Assembly (NCBI RefSeq): GCF_001638985.1
Contig: NW_017265135.1
Coordinates: 2,967,223 to 3,031,222, forward strand
Direction: 5' to 3'
DNA: 64,000 bases
Origin: Phycomyces blakesleeanus NRRL 1555(-)
Taxonomy: Eukaryota > Mucoromycota > Mucoromycetes > Mucorales > Phycomycetaceae
Each line of letters begins with the position of its first letter. Position 1 is the first letter of the stretch. Made by a program: the position numbers and the translations under genes. This document shows positions 1 through 11,300 of the stretch, piece by piece. The notes beneath the pieces are model-generated. The model was not told the origin of the DNA and did not search any database. It was given only the letters and a program-made list of their open reading frames with translations.

Positions 1-452
1 ACATCAAGAAAGCAGATTAAGTTGTGTGGCATTAATAAATTGACTTTTATGAAATCTTATTCTTTCGCAAGATGCAAAGAACGCAAATAGTATAGTATGT
101 GCAAAGCTATCCTTGACAAATATGTAGCCATCCAACGATATAATACTACCAGAAAACTAGCCTTTGACATATCTAATACAGAAATAAAATTCTTGCGGTT
201 CATGAAAGTTTTATGCTACATGAAATGAACAGAAAAGAAAAGAAAGAAAGAGAAATCGATGCTCAGAGATCTAACAAGGCTAATGTCAACTATGAGTGTT
301 TAGATAATGAATAGGATCCTTAAATGTCATATTTTAAATATTCTACTTTTTTATTATATTTTTGTAATAGCTATAAATTACCTTCTCCCATTATTAAGAT
401 CCAGTAAAAAAAAGAATGATAATAAAATAATCCAAGGATTTTAATAGCTTAC
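1..452. other. window edge, no supported gene
   Basis: AT-rich sequence with no open frame that joins in phase to the exon-like segment at 453-545. A roughly 50-codon open stretch on the minus strand (about 58-211) could not be linked to it without a stop at the junction. I see no RNA gene or repeat worth naming. Confidence 0.4.
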
Positions 453-545
453 CAAGTGTGACTTGGAGAACCTCTGCCATTAAACCAGTTGCTTGCAAAT
501 TCTGATTTTGCTTACCAATATCAACTCTGACATATTCGTAAGATC
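453..545 (-). CDS. possible coding exon of an unidentified gene
   Basis: On the minus strand a CTAG acceptor at 546-549 is followed by 93 nt without a stop and a GTAAGC donor ending at 453. The translation includes YEYVRVDIGK and LMAEVLQVTLG, with richer codon content than the surrounding AT-rich DNA. The frame can also be extended upstream to an AATAG acceptor. I do not recognise the protein, and found no in-phase partner exon on either side. It may be part of a real gene running off the left edge, an exon of a decayed gene, or chance. Nothing else here supports expression. Confidence 0.25.
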
Positions 546-910
546 CTAGCTGGTACTATTATACTACAAAAATGTAAAAACAAAAATAATAGAAAGACAT
601 AATCAATATTAGACAAACCAACTGGAAATCTTAAACAAGAATAAATGAATAAAAAGAAAATATAAAAACAGATAACTTTTATCGAATGAAAGAGTGTTCT
701 CTTTTATATCTTTTCTAAACCTACTTAGCCATTATAAATGTCTGTTTCGGTTTCTATTCTACTTTTGTTAAGCTATGTGCTTTCTAATTCTTTTGTGAGC
801 AAAAGGAAATCACTTCGGTCGTCGTTCTCAAAAGAGAATTCTGTGTAATCGTCATCCTGATTGGCTGACAAGAATTCGGGCACGACAATGCCAAAAAATT
901 CAAAATATAT

Positions 911-992
911 TGAAGACTGCGAGATTCGAACTCGCGCCACTTTCGTGAATACGACCTGAACGTATCGCCTTAGACCACTCGGCCAAATCTCC
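911..992 (-). tRNA. tRNA-Leu(CAG)
   Basis: The minus-strand sequence folds as a type II tRNA. The 7-bp acceptor stem is GGAGATT/AGTCTTC with discriminator A, and the D arm contains GGCCGAGTGGTCTAAGGC. The anticodon stem ATACG/CGTAT encloses the loop TTCAGGT, giving anticodon CAG, which reads CTG. A long variable arm follows, then a T arm GCGAG-TTCGAAT-CTCGC. The long variable arm and A discriminator fit leucine. There is no intron. The A and B box equivalents are intact, and a T-run lies just downstream (about 895-900 on the plus strand) as a Pol III terminator. The CAG anticodon with leucine identity also argues that CTG is read as Leu here, not reassigned. Confidence 0.95.
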
Positions 993-1114
993 TTATACCA
1001 AGGGTTGGTCACGTGATATAAATAACATACTCAAATAAATATAAGCTTTTATTATGTTATCAAGTTGTATTAAACTAATAAATTAGTAATTAAATAATAT
1101 AAAAGTAAATAAAG

Positions 1115-1679
1115 TGTGGTATTTCAGGTACAAAACTGTGGTGATCCAGACACCCGGATGTTGGATTTATCACATATAAGAACATATTCATATTGGGATA
1201 GCGTAGTAGCTATCATCTTGTCAGTATAAAATATATATAAACGATTAAGTAATCAGCCCAATAATTATTACAGTTAGTACTGTAGATAATATCTTAAAGA
1301 TTGTTAAGATAATTATATCATACTGCCGGGTAAACTGTGTCAGATCGATATGGAGCTAATTTAGTAGGAAGTCCTAAAGCTCTAGTATAAAAGAGAAAAG
1401 AATAGCTAAGAGCTAAAGAAGTACGATTTATGACTTGATGTCATAATTGTAACACTGACACTAGTTAAGCAGTAAATACACTCTAATAACCAAATATAGT
1501 AAAGGAAGAAAGCCTTAAGAAACTAAGACGTAATGACAAGAGCAGATTGTGTTTTCTTATAAAAAGGGACACTTTTTATTTATGAATAAAGACAACTTAA
1601 ATACAGTCTCAAAGTATTTCTATACGTCTCTATTATCAAATATTTTATTTTTCTATTGTTTCGTACCTGAAATACCACA
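1115..1679 (+). mobile_element. solo LTR-like element with 17-bp perfect inverted termini
   Basis: The element begins TGTGGTATTTCAGGTAC (1115-1131) and ends with the exact reverse complement (1663-1679), so it has TG...CA ends and 17-bp inverted termini. Inside, a TATAAAAA box at 1558-1565 is followed by an AATAAA signal at 1585-1590. This is the U3-R-U5 order of an LTR in plus orientation. No coding capacity and no second copy are seen in the window. A clear target-site duplication is not visible: the left flank ends ATAAAG and the right flank starts TGAATA. The long perfect termini are unusual for an LTR, so a MITE-like DNA element is the alternative. It lies 123 bp upstream of the tRNA-Leu gene. 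Confidence 0.6.
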
Positions 1680-4444
1680 TGAATATATTTTTAAATTTAA
1701 TAAATTTAATAGCTAAATATCTAAGTAATCATAGTTTAGCTATAAAGACTGTTCTTTATTCAATTATAATATATATATTATTATTATTCTTTTAATAGTA
1801 ATAGTTGACTTGAGATTCATATTTAAAAAATCAGATAAAAAAGATTATAGATAAAGATAGTTCCTAAAAACATATTGTAAACCTAGTGTTATATACTTTT
1901 CTTGTACTAATATATAAGAATATTATATATTGTTATATTTTTAAAAAGAAAGAAAAACAAAGTGTAGACAAGAAGTATGTTAAGACTTTGTTTATTGATG
2001 AAAAGAAAGATGATATTCTATTGCTATTTGCTATGTGAGTTTATATAGACATTGTATGTGTATTTATAATAATGATATAAGTATATCATATGACGTCTGT
2101 TTTCTTATATCATAGAATATATATTGTTAAGTTATTACCCACGCTCTTGTTTGAGTGATTAGTGATGTTGACTAAGGTGTGTGACCTTGTTATTGGTATA
2201 TTCTTTATTTAATGATAGTGTGAGAAATAATGTATAATTGATACTGGTCACTTATTCAATATGTCTTTGTTTTATTATCTGTGCTCTCTATTTGAATCTA
2301 CGATTATGTTGGATACAGCATATATATTACATATCTATTATAACTAGTTTTGATATTTCTCAAATATTTTATAATATATATAAGTGTTTTTTTATATTAC
2401 TTTATATTTCTTTCTATTATTATTATATATATATATAGCTTGAGTATAAAGTAGAAATATTAAATCTAGAATATATACTTTGAAAAAATATAACTTTTGG
2501 AATAAAAATTTTATCTAAGAAGAAAAACTTTCTATTCTTTAATAAAGTTAATTTCTATATATTCTATATTATGAAAATCTATATCTTTCTATTAATTTGT
2601 ATCTAAAATACTATAATATTAATATCTATTTTTTATCAAAAGTACTTATTAATTAATTTTATTACAGACACTTCAAAACAAGATTATATATAATTATAAG
2701 TTTTTATATATCTTATAAAATAATAAAACTTGATATTAGGTTTTAAAAATATATAAACTATAACTTTAATATAAGAATTTTAAGAAAAATAGTAATATTA
2801 TTATTTTTTGTTAAAGAAGTAAAAGCTAGAAAAAAAAAGAATATGAAACATATAAAATTAATCAAATAAGAAAATATAGTATAGATCAGATTATTAGAGC
2901 TATTTAATATATATAATAAACAAAAGAATGTTTTTTTTAATATTAATAAATATCAGCTTAAGTTTATAATATTTCTAAGATGAACATTTTAAAAATATAA
3001 CATAAATAATAATTAATTTTTATTATTTTTATTATATATTGATCTAATTGTTGATTATAATTTCTTATAATTATACCTTGCTATTAAATCAACAGCAAAC
3101 TATTATATTATATAAAAATAATACTTTATTAATATCTTTAATATTATTATAAAAAGTTATTTCGCAGTTGTTATTATTGCTTAGGAAGAAAGTAATAAAT
3201 ATAGTAAAAGTGAAATCTTAATCTTTTGGCATACTCTTTTAAAACTCATTGAAACTACTTCTTATTTTATTCTATTCTAGTAAAAGAAAATCAACTTTAT
3301 CTACAAATATTTTCAACCTTAATTTATAATAACTTTAAAGAAGTATAAAATGCAAACAGAAAAGTGACAATGGTATAATTCTATAGCTAAAATCGAAAAT
3401 AACAATAGTCTAATTAACAAAAAAGAGAGAGTTTTTTCTTCTTTTCTGAAATGTAAATAAAAAACTAGTATTTTAATAACTATGAGAGCATAATGTGCTT
3501 TGCAACGTAAAAATATTTCTAGATAAATCTTATTGTTAAGATAATTTAATACAAAAATATTCTATCATCAGCTGAGTCAACAACAATGGCCACAAATATT
3601 TCTATAAAATATAATTAAAAGAACCTTTTTTCTTAAAATAAAATCAGAGAATTGGATTCAAGTTTCTAGCTTTATTAAATATCTTGGTTGCAAAATAAGC
3701 GATATTTAAGTAAAGGAATTAGTTTTGGAAGTATTACAAAAACATGTAAAGTTTTGTGTAAAGGTAGCCCCGGACCTTTTATTTTTATAAATATATATTA
3801 TATTATATACTAATATTATTGTACATCAAACATTCAAATGATGATGTAGGTAGTTGTTCTACAAATAAACCAGAAAGAGTATAAAGCAGAAAGGTTTTCT
3901 GTAACTACGTGGACGAGTACACAAAATTAATTACACACAATTTTTTTTTATTTACTAACACAAGAAAACGAAGAAGAAAAAAAAGACGCTAAATAGTTCT
4001 TGTGTCAAGACCAGTCTTTATATCTCGCGTAACAGCTATCAGATTACATGTGCATAATTTCATTTACAGCGCCAGACTAAAACACAAACGCGTGTCCTGA
4101 AGTAGTTACACTCGACATACTACTTTGATTTGCGTAAATTTTTTCTGTATTTCTTCTTTCTTTTCTGTCGCATAATGAAATTTGATAATTTGCGGCAGTT
4201 TTTTTTTTAAATAATCAAATTAAAAACCAAAAACCAAATTGCTTTGGTTTATATACTAGTGCGCGTGTGCGTGCGTGTAGATTGTATGTGTATGTGTGTG
4301 TACTTTATTATCCAGTATCCAACAATATATATATATATATATACTACTTTTTTATTGTTGTTTTTTGTTGTTTGTTGTTTTTTGTTGCTTGGTTAATTGT
4401 TAGCTGTTTGGTGGTTGATAGTTGTATTTTATATTTTATATTTT
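1680..4444. other. AT-rich gene-poor block
   Basis: Very AT-rich sequence, especially 1700-3700, with frequent stops in all frames and no convincing exon. The 66-codon frame at 2238-2438 is low-complexity I/Y/L and not supported. A (TG)n/(TA)n patch lies around 4260-4340. It could be decayed transposon sequence following the LTR, but no recognisable pol fragment was found. The right end is the 3' flank of the eIF4E gene. Confidence 0.5.
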
Positions 4445-5678
4445 TCATCGGAAAACATCGGTATTATGGAAGCTTGAATTGTCCCTGAGAGCGTCGTTGT
4501 GAGATTTATATTCCATAATCGTGTCCTGAGGCAGTCCAAGTGTCTTCTTAATCGTGTCCCTAAATTAACCCAGCCACAGTCATATAATATTTTATGTATT
4601 TGTTAGCTTATTAACTTTACGAAAAATTTCATGTAGCTCTATACATCTATTTATCCTACTCTTCCTCATTCCTTTTTTTTTTTACCTAATCTTCAGGTTT
4701 ATCCTTCCATTTGAAGATGTCTTGTTCCACACAGACACAATATCGTTTGAGCCACGAATTGACAAGACTGCACCGCATATCTCATCATTTACGTCAAACT
4801 GGTCACCAATGATTGCAAGTACCTTTTAAAGCCCCAATTGAATCAGTAACATTTCTCTTTTCTCAAATATATATACAACTTCTCTCCTTTTCTTCTTCTC
4901 TCTCTTCCTTCATCCTAATAATCTTGTTTACTACATAGCATTACGCCTTACCAAAGATTCCCAGTAGCGACTTGCTAACCCCTTTTTTAATCTTACAATC
5001 CATTTTCCTCCATTAACATTAACTTCATCCTATAAAACAAAAAGACATCTTAATATTCCAAAACTTGAAGACATTGGACCTCTGTTGCGCACACACACTA
5101 CACCAAGTATATATGCATTGCATATACACCACACACATCCATATGTACATATGTACATATGTATATACGTATACCACGAATATTACCTCCCATACGGGTC
5201 GAACTCCATGCTTGAAAAGATGATAGTCACTAATGTTTGGTAAATCACTTGGACGGCGCAAATGGCTGTATACAGCCCAAAAGTCTTCAATCTATTCATA
5301 CAGTATAGACCATTAACACATTTAATCACCAAGTATCCAAGCCCAAGAAAAGAAAGGAAAATATACATATATGTTATGTGGATGACTTACAGATGAGAAA
5401 GATGCGATGCGCTTCATGCTTTCCTCATAATTTGTGATCTTTTCTCTTGGATTTCGGTGCATAAACCAAAATACCCAGGTGTAATGAAGAGGATGGGTTT
5501 GTGTCCCGGATGCCTTTTGTCCTTGTGATGTAAGCTCGAGATGATTATTGTTTGCCCACATGCTGGTGCCGGGCGCAAGCACAGTTGAATCGTTGTGAAT
5601 TGTTGTTTGGGAGCTCGATCGCTGTGTAGGAGGGAATGAATGCTGGCCGATGTTCGTCGGTACGATTGAACTGTTCAT
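4445..5678 (-). CDS. eIF4E family cap-binding protein, 4EHP-like
   Basis: Five exons: 5391-5678, 5187-5291, 4952-5029, 4686-4822 and 4445-4559, joining in phase to a 240-residue protein. After a Ser/Thr/Gln-rich N-terminus of about 53 residues it reads HPLHYTWVFWF, then FWAVYSHLRRPSDLP, HLFKHGVRPVWED, GGKWIVRL, ICGAVLSIR and SVWNKTS, the full eIF4E fold. The spacing and the DTIMEYKSH tail are closest to 4EHP (eIF4E2), which represses translation by occupying the mRNA 5' cap. Cap-stacking Trp equivalents of human W43 and W102, plus the following Glu and W166, are present; the W56 position is Tyr. The ATG at 5678 is the start nearest the domain. An in-frame ATG slightly upstream follows a possible CCTAG acceptor, so a 5' intron cannot be excluded. 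A role as canonical initiation factor is the alternative. Confidence 0.93.
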
Positions 5679-6542
5679 TATGTGCCTAGGATGACCAAAG
5701 AAAAAAGAAAATAACAAGAGAAAGAAAGAGATCAGATTTGGACAAAGAGTCAGAATATACTAATTATTTTTCAAGCCAACATGTATTAAAGCCAGCAAAG
5801 AAAAAAGCCGAGAAAAAGGGTAGGTTGTAATGGAATGCATTTCTATTGTGCTGTTGAATACATACGCGAGATTTGGAATGGTGTAGAAGTTTAGTGTGTG
5901 TGTGTTTGTGTGTGTAGGTAGACAATAGCCTTGATTTTAAATGTGTATATGTCTGTAGGTGTCTGTAGGTGTATATATGAGTGTAGATGTAGGTGTAGGT
6001 ACAGTTACAGGTGTGTGGAGTGTGGAGTGTGGAGTGTATAAGTTTAAGTGCGTATTGTAATAAGTAACTTGTTTGCTCTTTGGGGGTTTTTTTTTGACTT
6101 TTTTTCTTTGATGCTCACATCCAAAGAAAAAAAGTCAATTTGATCTCCGGGGGCGTGAGGTCACAAAAAAACAACAACAATTGCCGACTCTTCAGCAAAG
6201 TGTATTGAAATCAATGGGTATGGTTGTGACTTTTGATTGTAATAGAATAGAGTAAGGTAAGAGAGTCAAGTTGAATACAGCTGTAGACATATACACACAC
6301 ACATACAAAAAATAGTTTTTTTTCTCTTATATATATATTTTATTATTATTATTACCTCTCTATATATAATATTCTCTACCTATTTGCATAAAATATATAT
6401 GCACAAATGTAAATATTCTGTATCAAAACCATTACAGCTCCTTGGATACAACAAATATATTAATGGATATAGTTCTCAATATTAGCCAGACTGTCAAGAG
6501 TGTAAAAGAAGAGAGGAATGAAATAAAATAAAATAAAGAGCG

Positions 6543-6544
<2 letters not shown>

Positions 6545-6576
<32 letters not shown>
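6545..6576. repeat. (AG)n microsatellite
   Basis: Uninterrupted AG dinucleotide run of about 16 units. Confidence 0.95.
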
Positions 6577-6579
<3 letters not shown>

Positions 6580-6704
6580 ATTCCAGCTCTGTGGAACCGC
6601 GTGGGTGCTTTTGGACACCAGTATTACAAACTGTTAAGATCCCAAGATAATGTATATATATTGCTTGTATATGTGTATGGCAAATACGTTTAGTAAAGAT
6701 TATC

Positions 6705-6750
6705 TTCATATAAATATGTTAATATTATTCATATAAATATGTTAATATTA
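6705..6750. repeat. 23-bp tandem duplication
   Basis: The unit TTCATATAAATATGTTAATA plus TTA is present twice back to back (6705-6727, 6728-6750), with a third partial copy from 6751. Confidence 0.9.
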
Positions 6751-8476
6751 TTCATATAACTATTTAAGCTAATAATTAATGGCAGGTAATATACGTAGTT
6801 GAATTAATTCATAGATATTTATATGAGCATGTAAACCAGGTCTTGCACTGTAAATACATTTAAGCATAATAATATAATACTATAATGGCAATCATTAACC
6901 AATAACTTGGTATTTTAAGCAAAACTTTTGTGATTTTATTATTATATTTATAAGAATTCTGCTTAAAAGGATCTATAATTATACATGCAGATCCTTAATG
7001 GTATTACTAACATTTAGACTAGATAACAAAATAAATGACTATGATGTAACCACCGAAAGCTGTGATCTACCATTGTTAAATACAGATATGTTGAAATTCT
7101 GCGCATGATTTTAAGAATGAGCCTTGTTGTTTAAATGTTATGCAGAATTGTAATGGAGGAATGATAGCTAAAAGTCATGACTAGTGGCTAGTGACGAACG
7201 AGTAGACAGAAGTGCATTATATTGTGCAGCTTAAACACGTTTCATTCAAGCCTACAAGTTTATTTAAAATAACCTTAATACTAATACTAATAATAAAGTA
7301 GTTATGCTTTGGTATTTAACAAGACTTTTTTTATACATGTATATTTACAGTAAAAAAATAAATAACAACATATTTTTAAAGTGCTGTAACCACTCACAGA
7401 TACCTAGAAAGAGAGAAAACGGATATATATATAAATATTTTCTAGGAAAGTTGGAAAAAGTCCTTGGGTTTTAATCGTACAATATCAGCTATTGTGTGTG
7501 AAATTGACACCAAACTTATTAAGTATAAACACACACATAAGTACAAACAAGTACAAACAAATACAAAACTCCTTGTGTTTGATGTCAAGATATTCATCTC
7601 AGAAACAGAATACCTTTTCTTCTTCTTCCTCTTCTTCCTTCTTACAACAAATAGGATCCTGTCCCCAACTACCATTTAAGGTATTGCTGTGTACGCATTT
7701 ATTTATTTTTTGTGTAAAGAGTACAGAATGTCCAGGTAACACTATGATAAATACCTGCCTTTCTAATGGATTGTAGCGAATACTTGTCACCCCAGCTTTT
7801 ATTTATATGAATGTGTGTATGTAATTCTCATAAGAAAGCCTTTACAAAATATCAATTACAGCCTATATAAATTTCAAGTCATGGCGCGCCGTCAATTTCT
7901 TCTCTCTCTATATATATTTACGCCACCAAATACATAGACATATGTATATATGTATATTTCTTTATTTGAATTAGGAGTATCAGATCTTGGATAAAAGATA
8001 AATAAAAAATCATGATCAAATTTCCTAATCAACTGTATCAGAATGTGTCTATGATCCGTGTTATTCCATCTAAAGAATTAATTGTGTACCTTCTTATGAA
8101 AACACAGGCAGCCCATTTTCTTTTTTCTTTATTTGAGCAAAATAGAATAGTTGTGCTATACCCATACCCATACCCATGCCCATGCCCATGCCAATACAGA
8201 TATACATATATACACATAGTAACTTATTGCAAAGCATATTGAGCTATCTAGATACAAAAGATACCTTTTTAGCATCACACACCTTTCATAAGCAGGTGGT
8301 GTCATTTTACTTGGTCTGTTTCCTAATATCAACATTACTATTACTATTAATTATTGGTAGTATTATTATTTTTGGCGGTTTTCTCTCTTTCTTACTGATC
8401 AGAATAAATGAATTAGTATTACTGCCATTTATGTTATAGGCGTACAAGTTCTTAATTGTAAACAAGTCCTTTTTTC

Positions 8477-8479
<3 letters not shown>

Positions 8480-8519
<40 letters not shown>
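8480..8519. repeat. (TTA)n microsatellite
   Basis: About 13 uninterrupted TTA units. Confidence 0.95.
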
Positions 8520-9549
8520 TCACAATGTTCTAATATTCCAATGTCTAGACGTTCACGATATCCAAAAAAAAAGTAAAATAAATCATACTCTCTTGCTTTC
8601 AGTATCTTTTATTTTGTGTGTGTGTGCGTGTGTAAACCTCTCGGACTAATTCTTAAATTATGCGCTACAATCAAGATAAAAGAAAAGCATAAAGTTATGG
8701 GTCCTATAAAACAACATGTAATTATTCCAAAATGAAAAAAAAAGAAAAAAAAACCCCAATTTTTACAAGAAATTCAAAATTCCGTGAATAGTTGCTATAT
8801 CTCAAGTTAACGGCGAGAAAAAAAATCGACAAAAAAAAGACAAGACAAAGCAAATAGTTTCTTTTTTTCGGTCGTATAGCTTTGCCCTTTTTTCATCATT
8901 AGAAAAACAACAAGGCTTAATAAATTTTTATATGTAAAATAAACATTTTTTTTATTATTATTTCATTTTATTTATGTATGTGTGTGAGTGCACTTTTTTG
9001 GTTGAGAATGTATTTTAATAATATATAATTTTTTGGTTGGATGAAGCAAATGCATTAGAATGAAGTTTTTTTTATGCTAGGTAATGATGATTGTATATGT
9101 AAGTGTGTGTGAAAGTGCGAGTGAGAAAAATTAAAGAGTTGTTTTTAAAAGAAAAATGAAAACATAATAAAGCAAATGAAAACAATGAAAACAATAAAAA
9201 CAAAACAGAATATAAAGGAAGAAAGAAGAAAACAAGTCGCGACTTATAAATATATACATAGAGTTGAAATGGCTAATATCAATATAAGAAAGAGAAAGAA
9301 GAATATGTGTTGCATGCAGTTGTAGCAGGACATAATAAAGAGCGTTTGAATGAGTGAGCAGAATAAAATGAGTGATAGGGTAAACGGTTAATGAGTGAAA
9401 TGATGAGTGAAATGGGTAAATGAGTGAGTAAATGAGTAAATGAGTGAATGTGTTCACAGGGTAAAAGATGTGGGCAATAGGAGAGGAATAAATATAGAAA
9501 TTAATAAACTAATAAATAGATAGAGATAATAAAGATGTGAGAGAGCAGT

Positions 9550-10464
9550 TTATAGGGTGCTGGGGGCATAGATAATATTGGCATTAGATGACCATGTAGG
9601 GATGTAGTCTCCCCAAAATGAAGTTGGTGCGTAGGAGTAGGAAGGAAGGGGAGAATAGTATGGCGATTCGCTGCAGGATGGTACATAGAGGGGATGCTTA
9701 GAGTAGAGATCTTCGTTTGAGGAGAATACGGGATAAGAGAGTTCGATTGGTGTGGTCCAGCTATCAATTAATTCGGCCTGTGCTTTTGGCTGCGAGGGAG
9801 AAAGCTGGGGGCAATCGTATGCACATGGAGGAGGGGTTGCGAGATATAGTTTTTGGTCGATCTCTTGCTCACAGATAGTTGGTTCACATTGCTGTACCTC
9901 GATTGGTTTAATATTAATTACTTGCTGCTGCTTTTGTTGCTTTTGTTGTTTTTGTTGTTCCTGTTGTTGTTCTGCTCTGACTTCCAAAAGACGTTTCTCA
10001 AGCTTGACAAGTTGTCTTTCGAGGTGAATTACTTGGAGACCGACATCATCATAAGCAGCCAAAAGTTCCTTTTCCATGGCACCAAGGCGTGTTTCGGTCT
10101 TGTTTTTCTCGATTTCAGGCTTGCATGTAGAATAGGCATTTCTGAGACTGTCGAACATGACATTGACATTAGCAAGGGAGTCGTAAGTAAAATTAAGTTC
10201 AGACTCCAGGCGCTCGATTTCACTGGCGGTGTTTTTGATTGGCTGAGATGAACGGGGGAGTTTTTGAGTGGACAGGGACTGCTTCCGGGTTTTCGGACTC
10301 GAGACAGGGGAGAATGAGAGTCCAGTCGAGGACGATCCACTGGAGGAAAAGGATGAGACCGAGACAGATGAGGTTGTGCGTTTGTGAACGCGTCCACGTT
10401 TGATAGACTTTGAAGCCTTCTTGGTTGTGTTTGAGTGGGAGAAGTTAGAGATATCGAAAGTCAT
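9550..10464 (-). CDS. coiled-coil protein of unknown function
   Basis: Single-exon frame of 304 residues from the ATG at 10464 (MTFDISNFSHSN). The frame stays open about 45 codons further upstream, but a TATA-like stretch at 10540-10549 and a pyrimidine-rich leader favour the ATG at 10464. Layout: basic Ser/Thr-rich N-terminus (about 10-85, with many SS and SSPK-type sites), then a helical part with heptad spacing (about 90-165, ERLESELNFTYDS and HLERQLVKLEKRLLEVRAEQ). A Gln/Lys run (QQQEQQKQQKQQKQQQ) follows, then a Pro/Tyr/Ser-rich C-terminus. No enzyme motif, signal peptide or membrane segment is visible. I do not recognise the family. Composition suggests a scaffold or regulatory protein, which is only inference. 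Confidence 0.8.
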   Translation of the reverse strand: MTFDISNFSHSNTTKKASKSIKRGRVHKRTTSSVSVSSFSSSGSSSTGLSFSPVSSPKTRKQSLSTQKLPRSSQPIKNTASEIERLESELNFTYDSLANVNVMFDSLRNAYSTCKPEIEKNKTETRLGAMEKELLAAYDDVGLQVIHLERQLVKLEKRLLEVRAEQQQEQQKQQKQQKQQQVINIKPIEVQQCEPTICEQEIDQKLYLATPPPCAYDCPQLSPSQPKAQAELIDSWTTPIELSYPVFSSNEDLYSKHPLYVPSCSESPYYSPLPSYSYAPTSFWGDYIPTWSSNANIIYAPSTL

Positions 10465-10539
10465 GGTAGGATTTGTAGTGCAACAAAGAAGGAAGCAGAG
10501 CTGAATGGGGGATCTTGGAAATTTTTTCGTTAACGTGGC

Positions 10540-10549
10540 ATATATATAT
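10540..10549 (-). promoter_or_regulatory. TATA-like box of the coiled-coil gene
   Basis: An alternating TA stretch, flanked by GC on both sides, lies about 80 nt upstream of the ATG at 10464. The intervening leader is pyrimidine-rich. The position is right for a core promoter with a leader of roughly 50 nt; no experimental support. Confidence 0.4.
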
Positions 10550-11271
10550 GCTTTTTTCATTTGAGGGTACACAAGGTTTGTACCTAAAAAAAGATGCAAA
10601 AAAAAGAAGAAAAAAAAATTAAGTGTCTATGCATATTGATGATATCAGCAGCCAAGGGCGTACAAATGCCTAATAAAGCTACTCCGCGTATTGCCCAAAA
10701 CTTTTTTTTTTTTCAAGGTTTCCCTGATTTCAGGGTGTACAACACGTTTCGTCAGTGGCCTACCAGTTTTGTGGTCCAAGAATACATACATACATATATA
10801 AATATATACATATATACATATATACATATATACATATATGCATGAATCAAATAGATATATATATATATATAGATAGATAGATATGCACACAAAGAGATAT
10901 ACCATACAATACAATACATAATGTATATAAATATATTATATTAGAGACACAGATTAGAGATATACTTTCTGTATCTGTGAAACTACCCAAAAAATACTTG
11001 TTGTACCTTTGAAAAAAAATCACTTCAATTTTTTAATTATTTATTAAATTATTGAACCTCTATTTTATCTTATAACCAATGAGAATTACTAGAACAAAAT
11101 AAAAGATAATCGGGTATCGGGTATCGGGCAACGGCTAGTTGTAACCGGTGTATATAAATATAATAGTCTAATTATTGTTCCTTAATCGTTGTCCGATGAC
11201 ATTGTATACCGCCCGTGCGTCCCTAGCAACGGACTGTTTTTATATATATATAAATAAATATTTCTGTTGTT

Positions 11272-11300
11272 TTGTTGTTGTTGTTGTTGTTGTTGTTGTT
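11272..11300. repeat. (TGT)n microsatellite
   Basis: About ten TTG/TGT units in a row. Confidence 0.9.

Larger units (their letters stand above)
5679..9549. other. intergenic, microsatellite-rich
   Basis: No exon with acceptable splice sites and protein-like composition was found. The short frames here are low complexity (polypyrimidine or TG/TA tracts). It holds the upstream region of the eIF4E gene, GT-rich and GTAGGT-type repeats at 5890-6050, the GA tract at 6545-6576, a 23-bp tandem repeat at 6705-6750, a CCCATA/CCCATG tract near 8160-8190 and an ATT tract at 8480-8519. The right end is the 3' flank of the coiled-coil gene. Confidence 0.5.

Noticed and set aside
1680..3900. Possible degraded retrotransposon body next to the LTR-like element
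   Set aside because: No reverse transcriptase, integrase or gag-like segment could be read in any frame, and there is no second LTR.
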